From positions 1 through 18,929 of the forward strand of contig JAOPZP010000078.1 of NCBI GenBank assembly GCA_025964055.1: a DNA stretch of 18,929 bases. The letters are read 5' to 3'. The number at the start of each line of letters is the position of its first letter. The first letter of the stretch is position 1. This DNA comes from Conexibacter sp. GTDB lineage: Bacteria > Actinomycetota > Thermoleophilia > Solirubrobacterales > Solirubrobacteraceae. This document shows, one piece after another, positions 1-6,850 of this stretch. The translations under genes were made by a program, and so were the position numbers. The notes under the pieces are model-generated. The model was not told the DNA's origin. It saw nothing but the letters and a program-made list of their open reading frames with translations, and did no database searches.

Positions 1-1
1 C

Positions 2-553
2 GCGGCGGCGTCGGCCGGCGGCCTCGGCGCGCTCGCGTGGACGGCGCTGAAGGTCGGTGCGCTGTCCTACGGCGGCGGCTTCGTGATCATCCCGCTGATG
101 CAGTCCGACGCGGTGTCGGTCAACCACTGGATGACCGACGGGCAGTTCCTCAACGCCGTCGCGCTCGGCCAGGTGACCCCGGGGCCGGTGGTGCTCACGG
201 TCGCGGTCGTGGGCTACGCCGCGGCGGGCGTCGGCGGCGCGCTGCTGGCCGCCGCCGTGGCGTTCTCGCCCTCGTTCCTGCTGGTGGTCGTCGGCGCCGA
301 CCGCTTCCACGCGCTGCTGGCCGACCGCAACGCCCGCGCCTTCATCGACGGCGCCGCGCCCGCGGCCCTGGGCGCGATCCTCGGGTCGGCGATCCCGCTC
401 GCGCTCGCCCTCGACGAGGCCTGGCAGCTCGCGGTGCTCGCGGCCGCCGCCGTGGCCCTGCTGCTCCTGCGCCGCGGCGTGGTGCCGACGCTCGTGGGGG
501 CGGGCGCCGTCGGCGCCGCCGCCGCGCTGGCCGGCGCGCCGCTGACGAGCTGA
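2..553 (+). CDS. chrA: Chromate transporter (CHR family), C-terminal half, 5' end outside window
   Basis: Partial gene, 183 codons visible in frame 2 up to TGA 551-553. ChrA proteins are inner-membrane transporters that export chromate, though many homologues are of unproven substrate. Seen here: a Ser-Tyr-Gly-Gly-Gly motif at visible residues 22-26 followed by IIP, the family motif GQVTPGPV at residues 56-63, FSPSF at 88-92, and several long hydrophobic stretches (about 62-100, 117-137, 141-182). This matches one CHR domain, either the second half of a long two-domain ChrA or most of a short-chain one; the missing upstream part decides which. It converges on a MerR-family gene with 15 bp between the stop codons. 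That gap holds a GC-rich palindrome (GCGGCCGC) but no clear T-tract terminator. Family assignment is secure; chromate as substrate is inferred from family only. Confidence 0.88.
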   Translation, partial: AAASAGGLGALAWTALKVGALSYGGGFVIIPLMQSDAVSVNHWMTDGQFLNAVALGQVTPGPVVLTVAVVGYAAAGVGGALLAAAVAFSPSFLLVVVGADRFHALLADRNARAFIDGAAPAALGAILGSAIPLALALDEAWQLAVLAAAAVALLLLRRGVVPTLVGAGAVGAAAALAGAPLTS

Positions 554-568
554 GCAGCGGCGGCCGCG

Positions 569-829
569 CTACCTCCGCACGCGCCCGTCCGCCGTCAGGC
601 AGCGCAGCGCGGTGAGCTCGTGGATCTCGGTGAGCGACAGGCCCGCCTCCTGCGCCTCGCCGATCAGGCGCAGCCGGTCCAGGACCGACGCCCCGTAGCG
701 GCGCTGGCGGCCGGCGCACTGCGGCGCGGGCAGCAGGCCCGCCCGCTCGTAGTAGCGGACGCGCGAGAGCGTGAGGCCGGCGCGGTCGGCGACCTGGGTC
801 ACGCTCAGTAGCGGCTCGTCCTGGCTCAT
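569..829 (-). CDS. Small MerR-family transcriptional regulator
   Basis: An 86-residue DNA-binding protein. Residues 7-70 form a MerR winged helix-turn-helix: LLSVTQVADRAGL, then VRYYERAGLLP at 24-34, RRYG at 43-46 and a helix rich in L/I/R that reads LTEIHEL at 66-72. Almost nothing follows the DNA-binding domain, so no effector domain is present; cysteines are at 38 and 77. MerR proteins bind inverted repeats between unusually spaced -35 and -10 elements and distort them to activate. The ATG at 829 is chosen; a GTG at 844 would add five residues (MVREP) and cannot be excluded. The gene converges on the chromate transporter and diverges from the MEDS/ATPase gene. The intergenic region holds a 7-bp-arm inverted repeat at 854-878 that looks like a MerR-type operator. 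Family is sure; ligand unknown. Confidence 0.85.
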   Translation of the reverse strand: MSQDEPLLSVTQVADRAGLTLSRVRYYERAGLLPAPQCAGRQRRYGASVLDRLRLIGEAQEAGLSLTEIHELTALRCLTADGRVRR

Positions 830-853
830 GGGTTCACGCACCACCCCGCACGT

Positions 854-878
854 CTGACCTTCATGCTCCTTAGGTCAG
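854..878. promoter_or_regulatory. Inverted repeat CTGACCT-N11-AGGTCAG, possible MerR operator
   Basis: Perfect 7-bp arms (854-860 and 872-878) with an 11-bp spacer, 25 bp upstream of the MerR ATG. The ACCT...AGGT geometry resembles operators of SoxR/CueR-type MerR regulators. The position suggests autoregulation; no clean -10 is visible at 19-20 bp spacing in either direction, so the assignment is inference. Confidence 0.45.
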
Positions 879-893
879 CGAACGGACGCTGTG

Positions 894-908
894 TGACCGA
901 CCTGGTCA
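894..908. promoter_or_regulatory. Inverted repeat TGACC-N5-GGTCA overlapping a candidate -35
   Basis: The arms are 894-898 and 904-908. The right arm is part of GGTCAG 904-909, which lies exactly 17 bp before the TACGGT box 927-932. The arm sequence is the same as in the repeat at 854-878, so one regulator could bind both. A protein bound here would cover the promoter of the gene starting at 939. Confidence 0.4.
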
Positions 909-932
909 GGGTGCCACTCCGGCAGCTACGGT
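904..932 (+). promoter_or_regulatory. Candidate promoter GGTCAG-N17-TACGGT, leaderless start at 939
   Basis: The -10-like TACGGT (927-932) ends 6 nt before the ATG at 939, so a transcript starting at the usual distance would begin at the start codon. The -35 candidate GGTCAG is at 904-909. No Shine-Dalgarno sequence precedes the ATG, which agrees with leaderless initiation. Confidence 0.5.
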
Positions 933-938
933 GGGCGC

Positions 939-1850
939 ATGCCCGCTCTGGCTCACGAGGCGCTCATGTACGAGGGCCTCGACGAGTTCCTCGAGGGCAC
1001 CTCGGCCTTCGTCCGCGAGGGCCTCGACGGCGGCGAGTCGGTCGTCGTGGCCGTGCCCGAGCCGCGCCTCAGCGCGCTGCGCGAGGCGCTCGGCGGCGCG
1101 ACCGAGCAGCTCTCGTTCGTCGACATGGAGGAGCTCGGGCGCAACCCCGCGCGCATCATCCCGGCGCTGCAGCTCGCGCTGGACACCAACCCCGGGCGGC
1201 GCCTGCGCTGGGTCGGGGAGCCCGTCTGGCCGGGCCGGCGCTCGTGCGAGAACGTGGAGGGCGAGCGCCACGAGGCGCTGCTGAACCTCGCCTTCGGCGA
1301 CGCGCCCGTGTCGATCCTCTGTCCCTACGACGTCGGCGGCCTCGATGCGGCCGTGCTGGTCGGCGCGCAGCGCACGCACCCGGTGCTCCACGCCTCCGGG
1401 CGCCGCTGGGACAGCGTGCTGTACGGCGATCCGTGCACGGTCGCCCAGGCGGGGGCACATCCGCTGGATCCCGTGCCGGCCGACGCGGTGGAGCGCGAGA
1501 TCGACCACGACCTGTTCGGCCTGCGGCGGGTCGTCCGCGACTGGGCGGCCGAGACCGGGCTGGACGGCGAGCGGCTCGACGCCCTGCTGCTGGCGGTCAA
1601 CGAGGCGGCGGCCAACACCCTGCTGCATGGCGGCGGGAGCGGGACGCTGCGGATGTGGCACGACGCCGAGGGCCTCGTCTGCGAGGTCGCCGACGACGGG
1701 CACCTGGCCGACCCGCTGGCGGGACGGCGCGCGCCCGCGCCGGCCCAGCTCGGCGGCCGCGGGCTGTGGATGATGAACCAGCTCTGCGACCTCGTCGAGC
1801 TGCGCTCCGGCACGCCCGGGCTGACGGTGCGCCTGCACATGACGCTCTAG
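939..1850 (+). CDS. MEDS-domain sensor with RsbW-like anti-sigma ATPase domain
   Basis: A 303-residue soluble protein of two parts. Residues about 4-165 match the MEDS (DcmR-like sensory) domain: it starts HEALMYEGLDEFLEGTSAF, contains a strand-rich ESVVVAVPEPR segment and a CPYDV motif at 128-132. Residues about 185-303 are a GHKL/HATPase domain: N-box NEAAAN at 221-226, G1 box DDG at 252-254 and G2 box GGRGLWMMN at 272-280. There is no histidine phosphoacceptor domain, so it resembles the serine-kinase anti-sigma factors (RsbW/SpoIIAB) common in actinobacteria rather than a sensor kinase. MEDS domains have been proposed to sense small hydrocarbon-derived ligands; the ligand here is unknown. 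No sigma factor or anti-anti-sigma partner is adjacent. The start fits the promoter just upstream. An acyl-CoA dehydrogenase gene follows after 31 bp. Confidence 0.82.
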   Translation: MPALAHEALMYEGLDEFLEGTSAFVREGLDGGESVVVAVPEPRLSALREALGGATEQLSFVDMEELGRNPARIIPALQLALDTNPGRRLRWVGEPVWPGRRSCENVEGERHEALLNLAFGDAPVSILCPYDVGGLDAAVLVGAQRTHPVLHASGRRWDSVLYGDPCTVAQAGAHPLDPVPADAVEREIDHDLFGLRRVVRDWAAETGLDGERLDALLLAVNEAAANTLLHGGGSGTLRMWHDAEGLVCEVADDGHLADPLAGRRAPAPAQLGGRGLWMMNQLCDLVELRSGTPGLTVRLHMTL

Positions 1851-1868
1851 ATGTCCCCGCCGGGCGGG

Positions 1869-1874
1869 TACGGC
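1869..1874 (+). promoter_or_regulatory. -10-like box TACGGC upstream of acyl-CoA dehydrogenase gene
   Basis: The box ends 7 nt before the ATG at 1882 in the 31-bp gap after the MEDS/ATPase gene, and no Shine-Dalgarno sequence is present. It is nearly identical to the box at 927-932. No recognisable -35 lies 17 bp upstream (the stretch reads TCTAGA), so this is weaker than its neighbours. Confidence 0.4.
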
Positions 1875-1881
1875 CGAGGCC

Positions 1882-3039
1882 ATGGCGCTCGCTCATGCTC
1901 CGGCCGACCCGTCCACGCTGCACGACGCGGTCGCCGCCTTCGTCGACGACACCGTGCTCCCGCAGGTCGCGACGTGGGACGCGCAGGACGAGCTGCCCGC
2001 CGCCGTCCTGCAGCGGCTCGTCGCGCTCGGCCTGACCGGCGCGCTGGTGCCGGCCGGCTACGGCGGCGCGGGCCTGGGCGTCGCCGACCTCGTGCCCGCC
2101 TGGCGGGCGCTGTCGCAGGGCTGGATCTCGCTGACGGGCGCCGTCAACCCGACGGGCCTGGCGGTCGCGCTCCTGGTCCGCCACGGCACCGAGGCCCAGC
2201 GCGAGCGGTGGCTGCCCGGCATCGCGCGCGGCGAGCTGCTCGCCTCGTTCTCGATCACCGAGCCGCAGGCCGGCAGCGACCTGGGCCGGCTGGAGACGAC
2301 CGCGCGGCGCCGCCAGGGTGGCGGCCTGATCCTCGACGGCGACAAGCGCTGGGTGGCCGGCGGCGTCTCCAGCGACGTGATCTTCCTGATGGCCGAGGTC
2401 GAGGGCTCCCAGAAGCCGTCGTGCGTGATCCTGCCGGCCGCCGGGCGCGGCTCGGCGTCCTGGACGCTGGAGGAGATCGACAAGCTCGGCTACCGCGGCG
2501 TCGAGTCGGCGGCCTATCGTTTCACCGCGCACGCGGCGCCCGGCGCCGAGGTCCTGGGCGGCGACGAGGACGGGCTCGGCGCCGGCGCGCGCCAGATGCT
2601 CGACGTGCTGGACGTCGGCCGCGTCAACGTCGCGTGCCGCGCACTGGGCATCGTCGACCGCGCGCTGGCCTGCGCGCTGGACGAGTCGACCGGCCGCGCG
2701 ATCGGCGACGGCGTCCTCGGCGACCACACGCACGCCCAGCTGCGCGTGGGGGAGCTGGTCGCCCGCCGCGCTGCGGTCGCCGCGCTCGTCGACCAGGCCG
2801 CCGCGGCCGTGGACGCCCGCGCCGGCACGGCACGCGAGCTCTCGACCGCCGCCAAGGTCGTCGCCTCCGACACCGCGGTGTGGGCCGTGGACCGCGCGGC
2901 GCGCCTGGCCGCGAGCCGGTCGTTCGCCGCCGGCGACGAGCTGGCGCGCCTGCGCCGCGACGCGCCGCAGACCCAGATCGGCGAGGGCGCCAACGACGCG
3001 CTGCTGATGGCGCTGGCCAAGCCGCACCTGGATCCGTGA
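1882..3039 (+). CDS. Acyl-CoA dehydrogenase family flavoprotein
   Basis: A 385-residue cytosolic FAD enzyme, the usual length for this family, which oxidises acyl-CoA to the 2,3-enoyl-CoA and passes electrons to an electron-transfer flavoprotein. Seen: an all-helical N-terminal domain (about 1-115); the flavin/substrate signature SFSITEPQAGSD at 122-133; a beta domain to about 225; and a C-terminal helical domain ending in QIGEGAND, where Glu368 aligns with the catalytic base of the QIYEG-type motif. Asp9 and Pro10 begin an extended N-terminus without a targeting signal. Chain-length specificity cannot be read from the sequence. It lies between a MEDS/ATPase gene and a desaturase reductase gene, which suggests lipid metabolism. 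No ETF genes are in the window. The start fits a -10-like box 7 nt upstream. Confidence 0.85.
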   Translation: MALAHAPADPSTLHDAVAAFVDDTVLPQVATWDAQDELPAAVLQRLVALGLTGALVPAGYGGAGLGVADLVPAWRALSQGWISLTGAVNPTGLAVALLVRHGTEAQRERWLPGIARGELLASFSITEPQAGSDLGRLETTARRRQGGGLILDGDKRWVAGGVSSDVIFLMAEVEGSQKPSCVILPAAGRGSASWTLEEIDKLGYRGVESAAYRFTAHAAPGAEVLGGDEDGLGAGARQMLDVLDVGRVNVACRALGIVDRALACALDESTGRAIGDGVLGDHTHAQLRVGELVARRAAVAALVDQAAAAVDARAGTARELSTAAKVVASDTAVWAVDRAARLAASRSFAAGDELARLRRDAPQTQIGEGANDALLMALAKPHLDP

Positions 3040-3054
3040 TCTGACACCGATCGG

Positions 3055-3083
3055 GGTCAGCTTCCCGGTGCATCGGGTACGCC
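3055..3083 (+). promoter_or_regulatory. Candidate promoter GGTCAG-N17-TACGCC before the reductase gene
   Basis: GGTCAG 3055-3060 and TACGCC 3078-3083 are 17 bp apart, the same arrangement as at 904-932. The -10-like box ends 11 nt before the chosen ATG (3095). A separate ATG at 3085 would give only a five-codon ORF that ends across the 3095 start. Confidence 0.45.
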
Positions 3084-3094
3084 CATGTTCATCG

Positions 3095-4195
3095 ATGGCT
3101 GAGACCGGTGCTCGTCCGAAGGTCCCCGCCTGGCGGCTGCGCGTCCTGCGCGGGCTGCGGTCGTTCTTCACGCCGCTGCTGCCCGACGACTACCTCGAGC
3201 TCGTCAACCCGCTGTGGTCGACGCAGGAGCTGCGCGGACGGGTGGAGCGCATCGAGCCCGAGACGGGCGACGCGGTCACGCTGCACATCAAGCCGGGCTG
3301 GGAGTGGACCGGCCACGAGCCCGGGCAGTACCTGCGCATCGGCGTGCAGGTCGACGGCAAGCACCACTGGCGCGCGTACTCGCTGACCTCCGACCCGGGG
3401 CGACCCGACGGCCAGATCAGCATCACGCCCAAGCTGCAGGAGACCGGCGCGGTGTCGCCGTTCCTGGTGCGCCACGCGCGCCCCGGAGCGATCGTGCGGC
3501 TCGGCGGCGTCGAGGGCACGTTCACGCTCCCCGACCCGCTCCCGCGCCGGCTGCTGTTCGTCAGCGCCGGCAGCGGCATCACGCCGGTCATGAGCATGCT
3601 CCGGGCCTTGGACCGCCGCCGCGCGATGGACGACGTCGTGCACGTCCACTCGGCCCGCAGCGCCGACGACGTCATCTTCGGCCCGCGCCTGCGCGCGCTG
3701 GCCGAGCGCCACCCCGGCTTCACCCTGCACGTGCGCCTCACCGGCGAGCAGGGGCGCTTCGTCGCCGCCGAGCACCTCGACGCGCTCTGCCCCGACTGGC
3801 GCGAGCGCGAGACGTTCGCCTGCGGGCCCGCCGCGCTGCTCGACGCGCTCAGCGACCACTGGGAGGCCGAGGGCCTCACCGAGCGGCTGCACATGGAGCG
3901 CTTCCAGCCCGTCATCGGCGGCGGCGCCGGCGACGGCGCGGGCGGCAGCGTGCGGTTCGCGCGCAGCGGCGTCGAGGCCGACTGCGACGGCGGCACGCCG
4001 ATCCTCGTCGCCGGCGAGGAGGCCGGCGCCGAGCTGCCGTTCGGCTGCCGCATGGGCATCTGCCACACCTGCGCCGGCCGGCTGTGCTCCGGCCAGGTCC
4101 GCGACCTGCGCACCGGCGAGATCTCCGGGCGCGCGGGGGAGACCGTCCGCACCTGCGTCAACGCCGCCGAAGGCCCCGTCGAGATCGACCTCTGA
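3095..4195 (+). CDS. Flavin/2Fe-2S NAD(P)H reductase, Rv3230c-like desaturase partner
   Basis: A 366-residue electron-transfer protein. Residues about 47-150 are the FAD domain (RAYS flavin motif at 93-96), 150-250 the NAD(P)H domain (SAGSGITPV at 157-165, CGP at 243-245), and 285-366 a plant-type 2Fe-2S ferredoxin domain with cluster ligands Cys318, Cys323, Cys326 and Cys354. The domain order matches M. tuberculosis Rv3230c, the NADPH oxidoreductase that drives the acyl-CoA desaturase DesA3. The next gene, 22 bp downstream, is a matching desaturase, so this enzyme very likely feeds it electrons from NAD(P)H. The ATG at 3095 is preferred to an upstream in-frame GTG at 3068, because the latter lies ahead of the candidate -10 box and adds residues without family likeness. 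NADPH versus NADH preference is not settled by the sequence. Confidence 0.9.
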   Translation: MAETGARPKVPAWRLRVLRGLRSFFTPLLPDDYLELVNPLWSTQELRGRVERIEPETGDAVTLHIKPGWEWTGHEPGQYLRIGVQVDGKHHWRAYSLTSDPGRPDGQISITPKLQETGAVSPFLVRHARPGAIVRLGGVEGTFTLPDPLPRRLLFVSAGSGITPVMSMLRALDRRRAMDDVVHVHSARSADDVIFGPRLRALAERHPGFTLHVRLTGEQGRFVAAEHLDALCPDWRERETFACGPAALLDALSDHWEAEGLTERLHMERFQPVIGGGAGDGAGGSVRFARSGVEADCDGGTPILVAGEEAGAELPFGCRMGICHTCAGRLCSGQVRDLRTGEISGRAGETVRTCVNAAEGPVEIDL

Positions 4196-4217
4196 GACCC
4201 CGAAGCGAGGACCCACC

Positions 4218-5378
4218 ATGGCCACGACCACCGCCACGCCATCCACCGCCGACCACGCAGCACACGAGCCGCAGAGCCCGCTCGCGCGGCTGACCGACGA
4301 GCAGATCGAGGAGCTCGGCCGCGAGTTCGCCGCCATCCACGACGAGGTCTTCGCCGAGCTCGGCGACCGCGACGCCCGCTACATCCGCTCGATGATCGAC
4401 CTGCACCGCCGGCTGGTCGTCGGCGCCCGCGTGATGCTCCTGTTCTCGCGCCACCGGCCGGCCTGGATCGCCGGCACCGCCGCGCTCTCGCTGGCCAAGA
4501 TCCTGGAGAACATGGAGATCGGCCACAACGTGATGCACGGCCAGTGGGACTGGATGAACGATCCCCAGATCCACTCCTCGACGTGGGACTGGGACTCCGC
4601 GTCGACGGCCGAGGCCTGGAAGCACTCCCACAACTTCGTGCACCACACCTACACCAACATCCGCGGCAAGGACCGCGATCTCGGCTACGAGATCATGCGG
4701 ATCGACCCCAATCAGAAGTGGCACCCGGTCTACCTCGCCCAGCCGCTCTACAACCTGGTGCTGATGGCGTTCTTCGAGTGGGGCGTCGCGTTCCACGACC
4801 TCGACTTCGAGGCGATCCGCCGCGGCGAGAAGCCCATGAGCCAGGTCAAGAAGGAGCTCAAGGGCATGGGCGTCAAGGCGCGCACGCAGATCGTCAAGGA
4901 CTACCTGGCGTTCCCGGCGCTGAGCGGGCGCAAGGGCTTCAAGAGCACCGTCAAGGCCAACTTCACCGCCAACGTGATCCGCAACGTCTGGGCCCACGCG
5001 ATCATCTTCTGCGGGCACTTCCCCGACCAGACCTACACCTTCAGCAAGGAGGAGACCGAGGACGAGACGCGCGGCGGCTTCTACGTCCGCCAGCTCCTCG
5101 GCGCCGCCAACATCGAGGGCAGCGCGCTGTTCCACGTGCTCAGCGGCAACCTCGGCTACCAGGTCGAGCACCACCTCTACCCCGACATGCCGAGCTCGCG
5201 CTACTCGGAGATCGCGCCGCGGGTCAAGGCGCTGTGCGAGCGCTACGAGCTGCCCTACAACTCGGGGCGGCTCGGGAAGCAGTGGGGCAGCGTCATGCGC
5301 ACGATCGCCCGGCTCGCCTTCCCCGGCGGCCACCCGCGACCCAAGCCCGGGCCGTACCGCAGCGCCGACGACGACTGA
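4218..5378 (+). CDS. Membrane fatty-acid (acyl-CoA) desaturase, DesA3-like
   Basis: A 386-residue membrane di-iron desaturase that introduces a cis double bond in an acyl chain. The three histidine boxes are present: HNVMH (103-107), HSHNFVHH (136-143) and QVEHH (315-319), with a further conserved His at 266. Hydrophobic segments at about 68-96 and 170-192 fit membrane hairpins. The N-terminal 20 residues are Thr/Ala-rich and variable. A GAGG-containing ribosome-binding site precedes the ATG. It is the second gene of a reductase-desaturase pair, which in mycobacteria (Rv3230c/DesA3) makes oleoyl-CoA from stearoyl-CoA. Regiochemistry here is inferred, not proven. Its stop codon directly abuts the stop of the convergent TetR gene, leaving no room for a terminator between them. 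Confidence 0.92.
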   Translation: MATTTATPSTADHAAHEPQSPLARLTDEQIEELGREFAAIHDEVFAELGDRDARYIRSMIDLHRRLVVGARVMLLFSRHRPAWIAGTAALSLAKILENMEIGHNVMHGQWDWMNDPQIHSSTWDWDSASTAEAWKHSHNFVHHTYTNIRGKDRDLGYEIMRIDPNQKWHPVYLAQPLYNLVLMAFFEWGVAFHDLDFEAIRRGEKPMSQVKKELKGMGVKARTQIVKDYLAFPALSGRKGFKSTVKANFTANVIRNVWAHAIIFCGHFPDQTYTFSKEETEDETRGGFYVRQLLGAANIEGSALFHVLSGNLGYQVEHHLYPDMPSSRYSEIAPRVKALCERYELPYNSGRLGKQWGSVMRTIARLAFPGGHPRPKPGPYRSADDD

Positions 5379-6092
5379 TCAGCCCGCGGGCCGGCGGCGG
5401 CTGACGCCGGCCCACTCCTTGCCGTACAGGTAGGCCCGGAACGCCAGGTGCATGAGGTCCTCCTCGAGGTCGGGCAGCGTCGCGATCTCGCCGCGGCGGA
5501 TCGCGGCGTAGACGACCTCGAAGATCCCGCCGGTGACGAACTGCGGCGTCATCGGCGAGAGCCGCTCGTCGGCGCCGGGCTGGGCCCGCGGCAGCTGGTC
5601 GACCACCGGGTAGAACGCCTGGATCGCTGCGTCGCGGCGGGCCAGGCCGGCCGGCCCCGCGGCCAGCACCTCGACGATGCACATGCGCGCGAACGCCGGC
5701 TCGGAGGCCAGGAAGCGCAGGAACCCGCCCAGCAGCGCGCTGACCTTCGCCTCCCACGTGTCCTCGGTGACCGACTCCAGCCCGCGCGCCATGCGGTCCA
5801 TCAGCAGCGCGGTGATGGCGTCGTAGGCGGCGAGGAAGCAGTCCTCCTTGTCGGTGAACAGCTCGTAGAAGGTCTTGCGCGAGACGCCCGCGTAGTTCGT
5901 GACGTCCACGACCCGCGTGGCCGCGTAGCCCTTGGTCGCCACGACGTTGGCCATCGCGTCCAGCAGCCGCTCGCGCTGGTTGGAGGCGATGAACGCGCGC
6001 GACAGGCCGTGGCGTCCCTTGGGCAGCTGCGTGGTCGCGTGCTCGCCCGAGAGCGGCAGGGCCGTGGGGGAGGCGTCGTCGTCGGTGCTCAC
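5379..6092 (-). CDS. TetR-family transcriptional regulator
   Basis: A 237-residue repressor-type protein. After a 38-residue polar N-terminal tail comes the TetR DNA-binding domain: RERLLDAMANVVATKGY at 40-56 and a recognition helix region AGVSRKTFYELF at 68-79, followed by DKEDCFLAAYD. The remaining ~145 residues are the helical ligand/dimerisation domain, whose ligand cannot be told. The start is GTG at 6092, 7 bp after the upp stop codon, so it is probably cotranscribed with upp; there is no strong Shine-Dalgarno sequence. It is tail-to-tail with the desaturase. Many TetR proteins of this type control lipid genes next door, so regulation of the desaturase unit is one possibility and of nucleobase salvage another; neither is shown by the sequence. 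The N-terminal start could be up to ~35 residues further in. Confidence 0.88.
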   Translation of the reverse strand: MSTDDDASPTALPLSGEHATTQLPKGRHGLSRAFIASNQRERLLDAMANVVATKGYAATRVVDVTNYAGVSRKTFYELFTDKEDCFLAAYDAITALLMDRMARGLESVTEDTWEAKVSALLGGFLRFLASEPAFARMCIVEVLAAGPAGLARRDAAIQAFYPVVDQLPRAQPGADERLSPMTPQFVTGGIFEVVYAAIRRGEIATLPDLEEDLMHLAFRAYLYGKEWAGVSRRRPAG

Positions 6093-6099
6093 GGGGGCC

Positions 6100-6723
6100 C
6101 TAGTCGGTGCCGAACAGCCGGTCGCCGGCGTCCCCGAGCCCCGGACGGATGTAGCCGCGCTCGTCGAGGTCGCGGTCCTGGACCGCGGCGAGGATCGGCA
6201 CGTCGGGATGGGCTGCCTGCACGAACGCGACGCCCTCGGGCGCGGCGACCAGGCAGACGAGGCGCAGGTCCTTGGCGCCGGCGAGGCGCATGCGGCTCAG
6301 CGCGGCCGTCGCGCTGCCGCCCGTGGCGAGCATCGGGTCGACGACGAAGACGGTGGAGCGCTCGATGCCCTCCGGCAGCGACTCGTAGTAGTCCTCGGGC
6401 TGCAGCGTCACCTCGTTGCGGCGCATGCCGAGGTGGCCGACCGCGGCGTCGGGGACGAAGCGGAGGAAGCCGTCGACCATGCCGAGGCCCGCGCGCAGGA
6501 CCGCGATGACGATGACCGGCGCGGGCATGCTGCCGCTCGTGCGCTCCAGCGGCGTCTGCACCTCGACCTCGTGCACCGGGACGTCGCGCAGCGCCTCGTA
6601 GGCCAGCATGGACGACGCGTCGGCGAGCGCCGTGCGGAACGCGGCGCGGGACGTCGCTACGGCACGCAGCTCGGTCACGGCTCGCGCCATCACGGGGTGG
6701 TCGACGACGCGTAGGCCTTCCAT
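6100..6723 (-). CDS. upp: Uracil phosphoribosyltransferase
   Basis: A 207-residue cytosolic enzyme making UMP and pyrophosphate from uracil and PRPP (pyrimidine salvage), the normal family length. Seen: RAGLG at 77-81, the PRPP-binding loop DPMLATGGSA at 129-138, and the C-terminal uracil-binding motif YIRPGLGDAGDR at 191-202 followed by the typical FGTD end. The ATG at 6723 is chosen because homologous sequence begins there; reading the frame back to 6906 adds 61 unrelated residues and would cross the promoter region and the start of the divergent gene. It diverges from the nucleoside catabolism cluster, whose thymidine/pyrimidine phosphorylase and cytidine deaminase release the uracil it would recapture. 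The TetR gene follows 7 bp downstream on the same strand. Confidence 0.96.
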   Translation of the reverse strand: MEGLRVVDHPVMARAVTELRAVATSRAAFRTALADASSMLAYEALRDVPVHEVEVQTPLERTSGSMPAPVIVIAVLRAGLGMVDGFLRFVPDAAVGHLGMRRNEVTLQPEDYYESLPEGIERSTVFVVDPMLATGGSATAALSRMRLAGAKDLRLVCLVAAPEGVAFVQAAHPDVPILAAVQDRDLDERGYIRPGLGDAGDRLFGTD

Positions 6724-6733
6724 CGGTGGGGCG

Positions 6734-6739
6734 ACAGTA
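6734..6739 (-). promoter_or_regulatory. -10-like box TACTGT for upp
   Basis: Read on the minus strand, TACTGT lies 10 nt before the upp ATG. No clear -35 or Shine-Dalgarno sequence is visible. The 127-bp divergent region 6724-6850 otherwise shows no obvious operator. Confidence 0.45.
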
Positions 6740-6835
6740 GTCCATGCAGAAGACGCGTGCACGGGCGCCGACGCGGAGGCGGAGGAGCTCGGCGCGCGGA
6801 TGCCGCCACGCCGCCGGAGTGCGCGAGCGACCGTG

Positions 6836-6841
6836 TAGCTT
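6836..6841 (+). promoter_or_regulatory. -10-like box TAGCTT for the nucleoside catabolism operon
   Basis: The box ends 9 nt before the ATG at 6851 with no Shine-Dalgarno sequence between them. It would drive the chain of four overlapping genes 6851-10906. The -35 region is not recognisable. Confidence 0.45.
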
Positions 6842-6850
6842 GGCCCCGCG

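Noticed and set aside
826..864. 12-codon minus-strand leader ORF ending in an ATGA overlap with the MerR start
   Set aside because: Its AAGGAG is only one base from the ATG, too close to work as a ribosome-binding site, and the ORF lies across the likely operator. Coincidence is the simpler reading.
3085..3102. Five-codon ORF overlapping the reductase start
   Set aside because: Too short and without a ribosome-binding site; noted only because its ATG is nearer the -10-like box than the real start.
1597..3171. 524-codon open frame on the minus strand over the acyl-CoA dehydrogenase gene
   Set aside because: An Arg/Ala-rich antisense shadow of GC-rich coding DNA; the plus strand carries clear family motifs over the same region.
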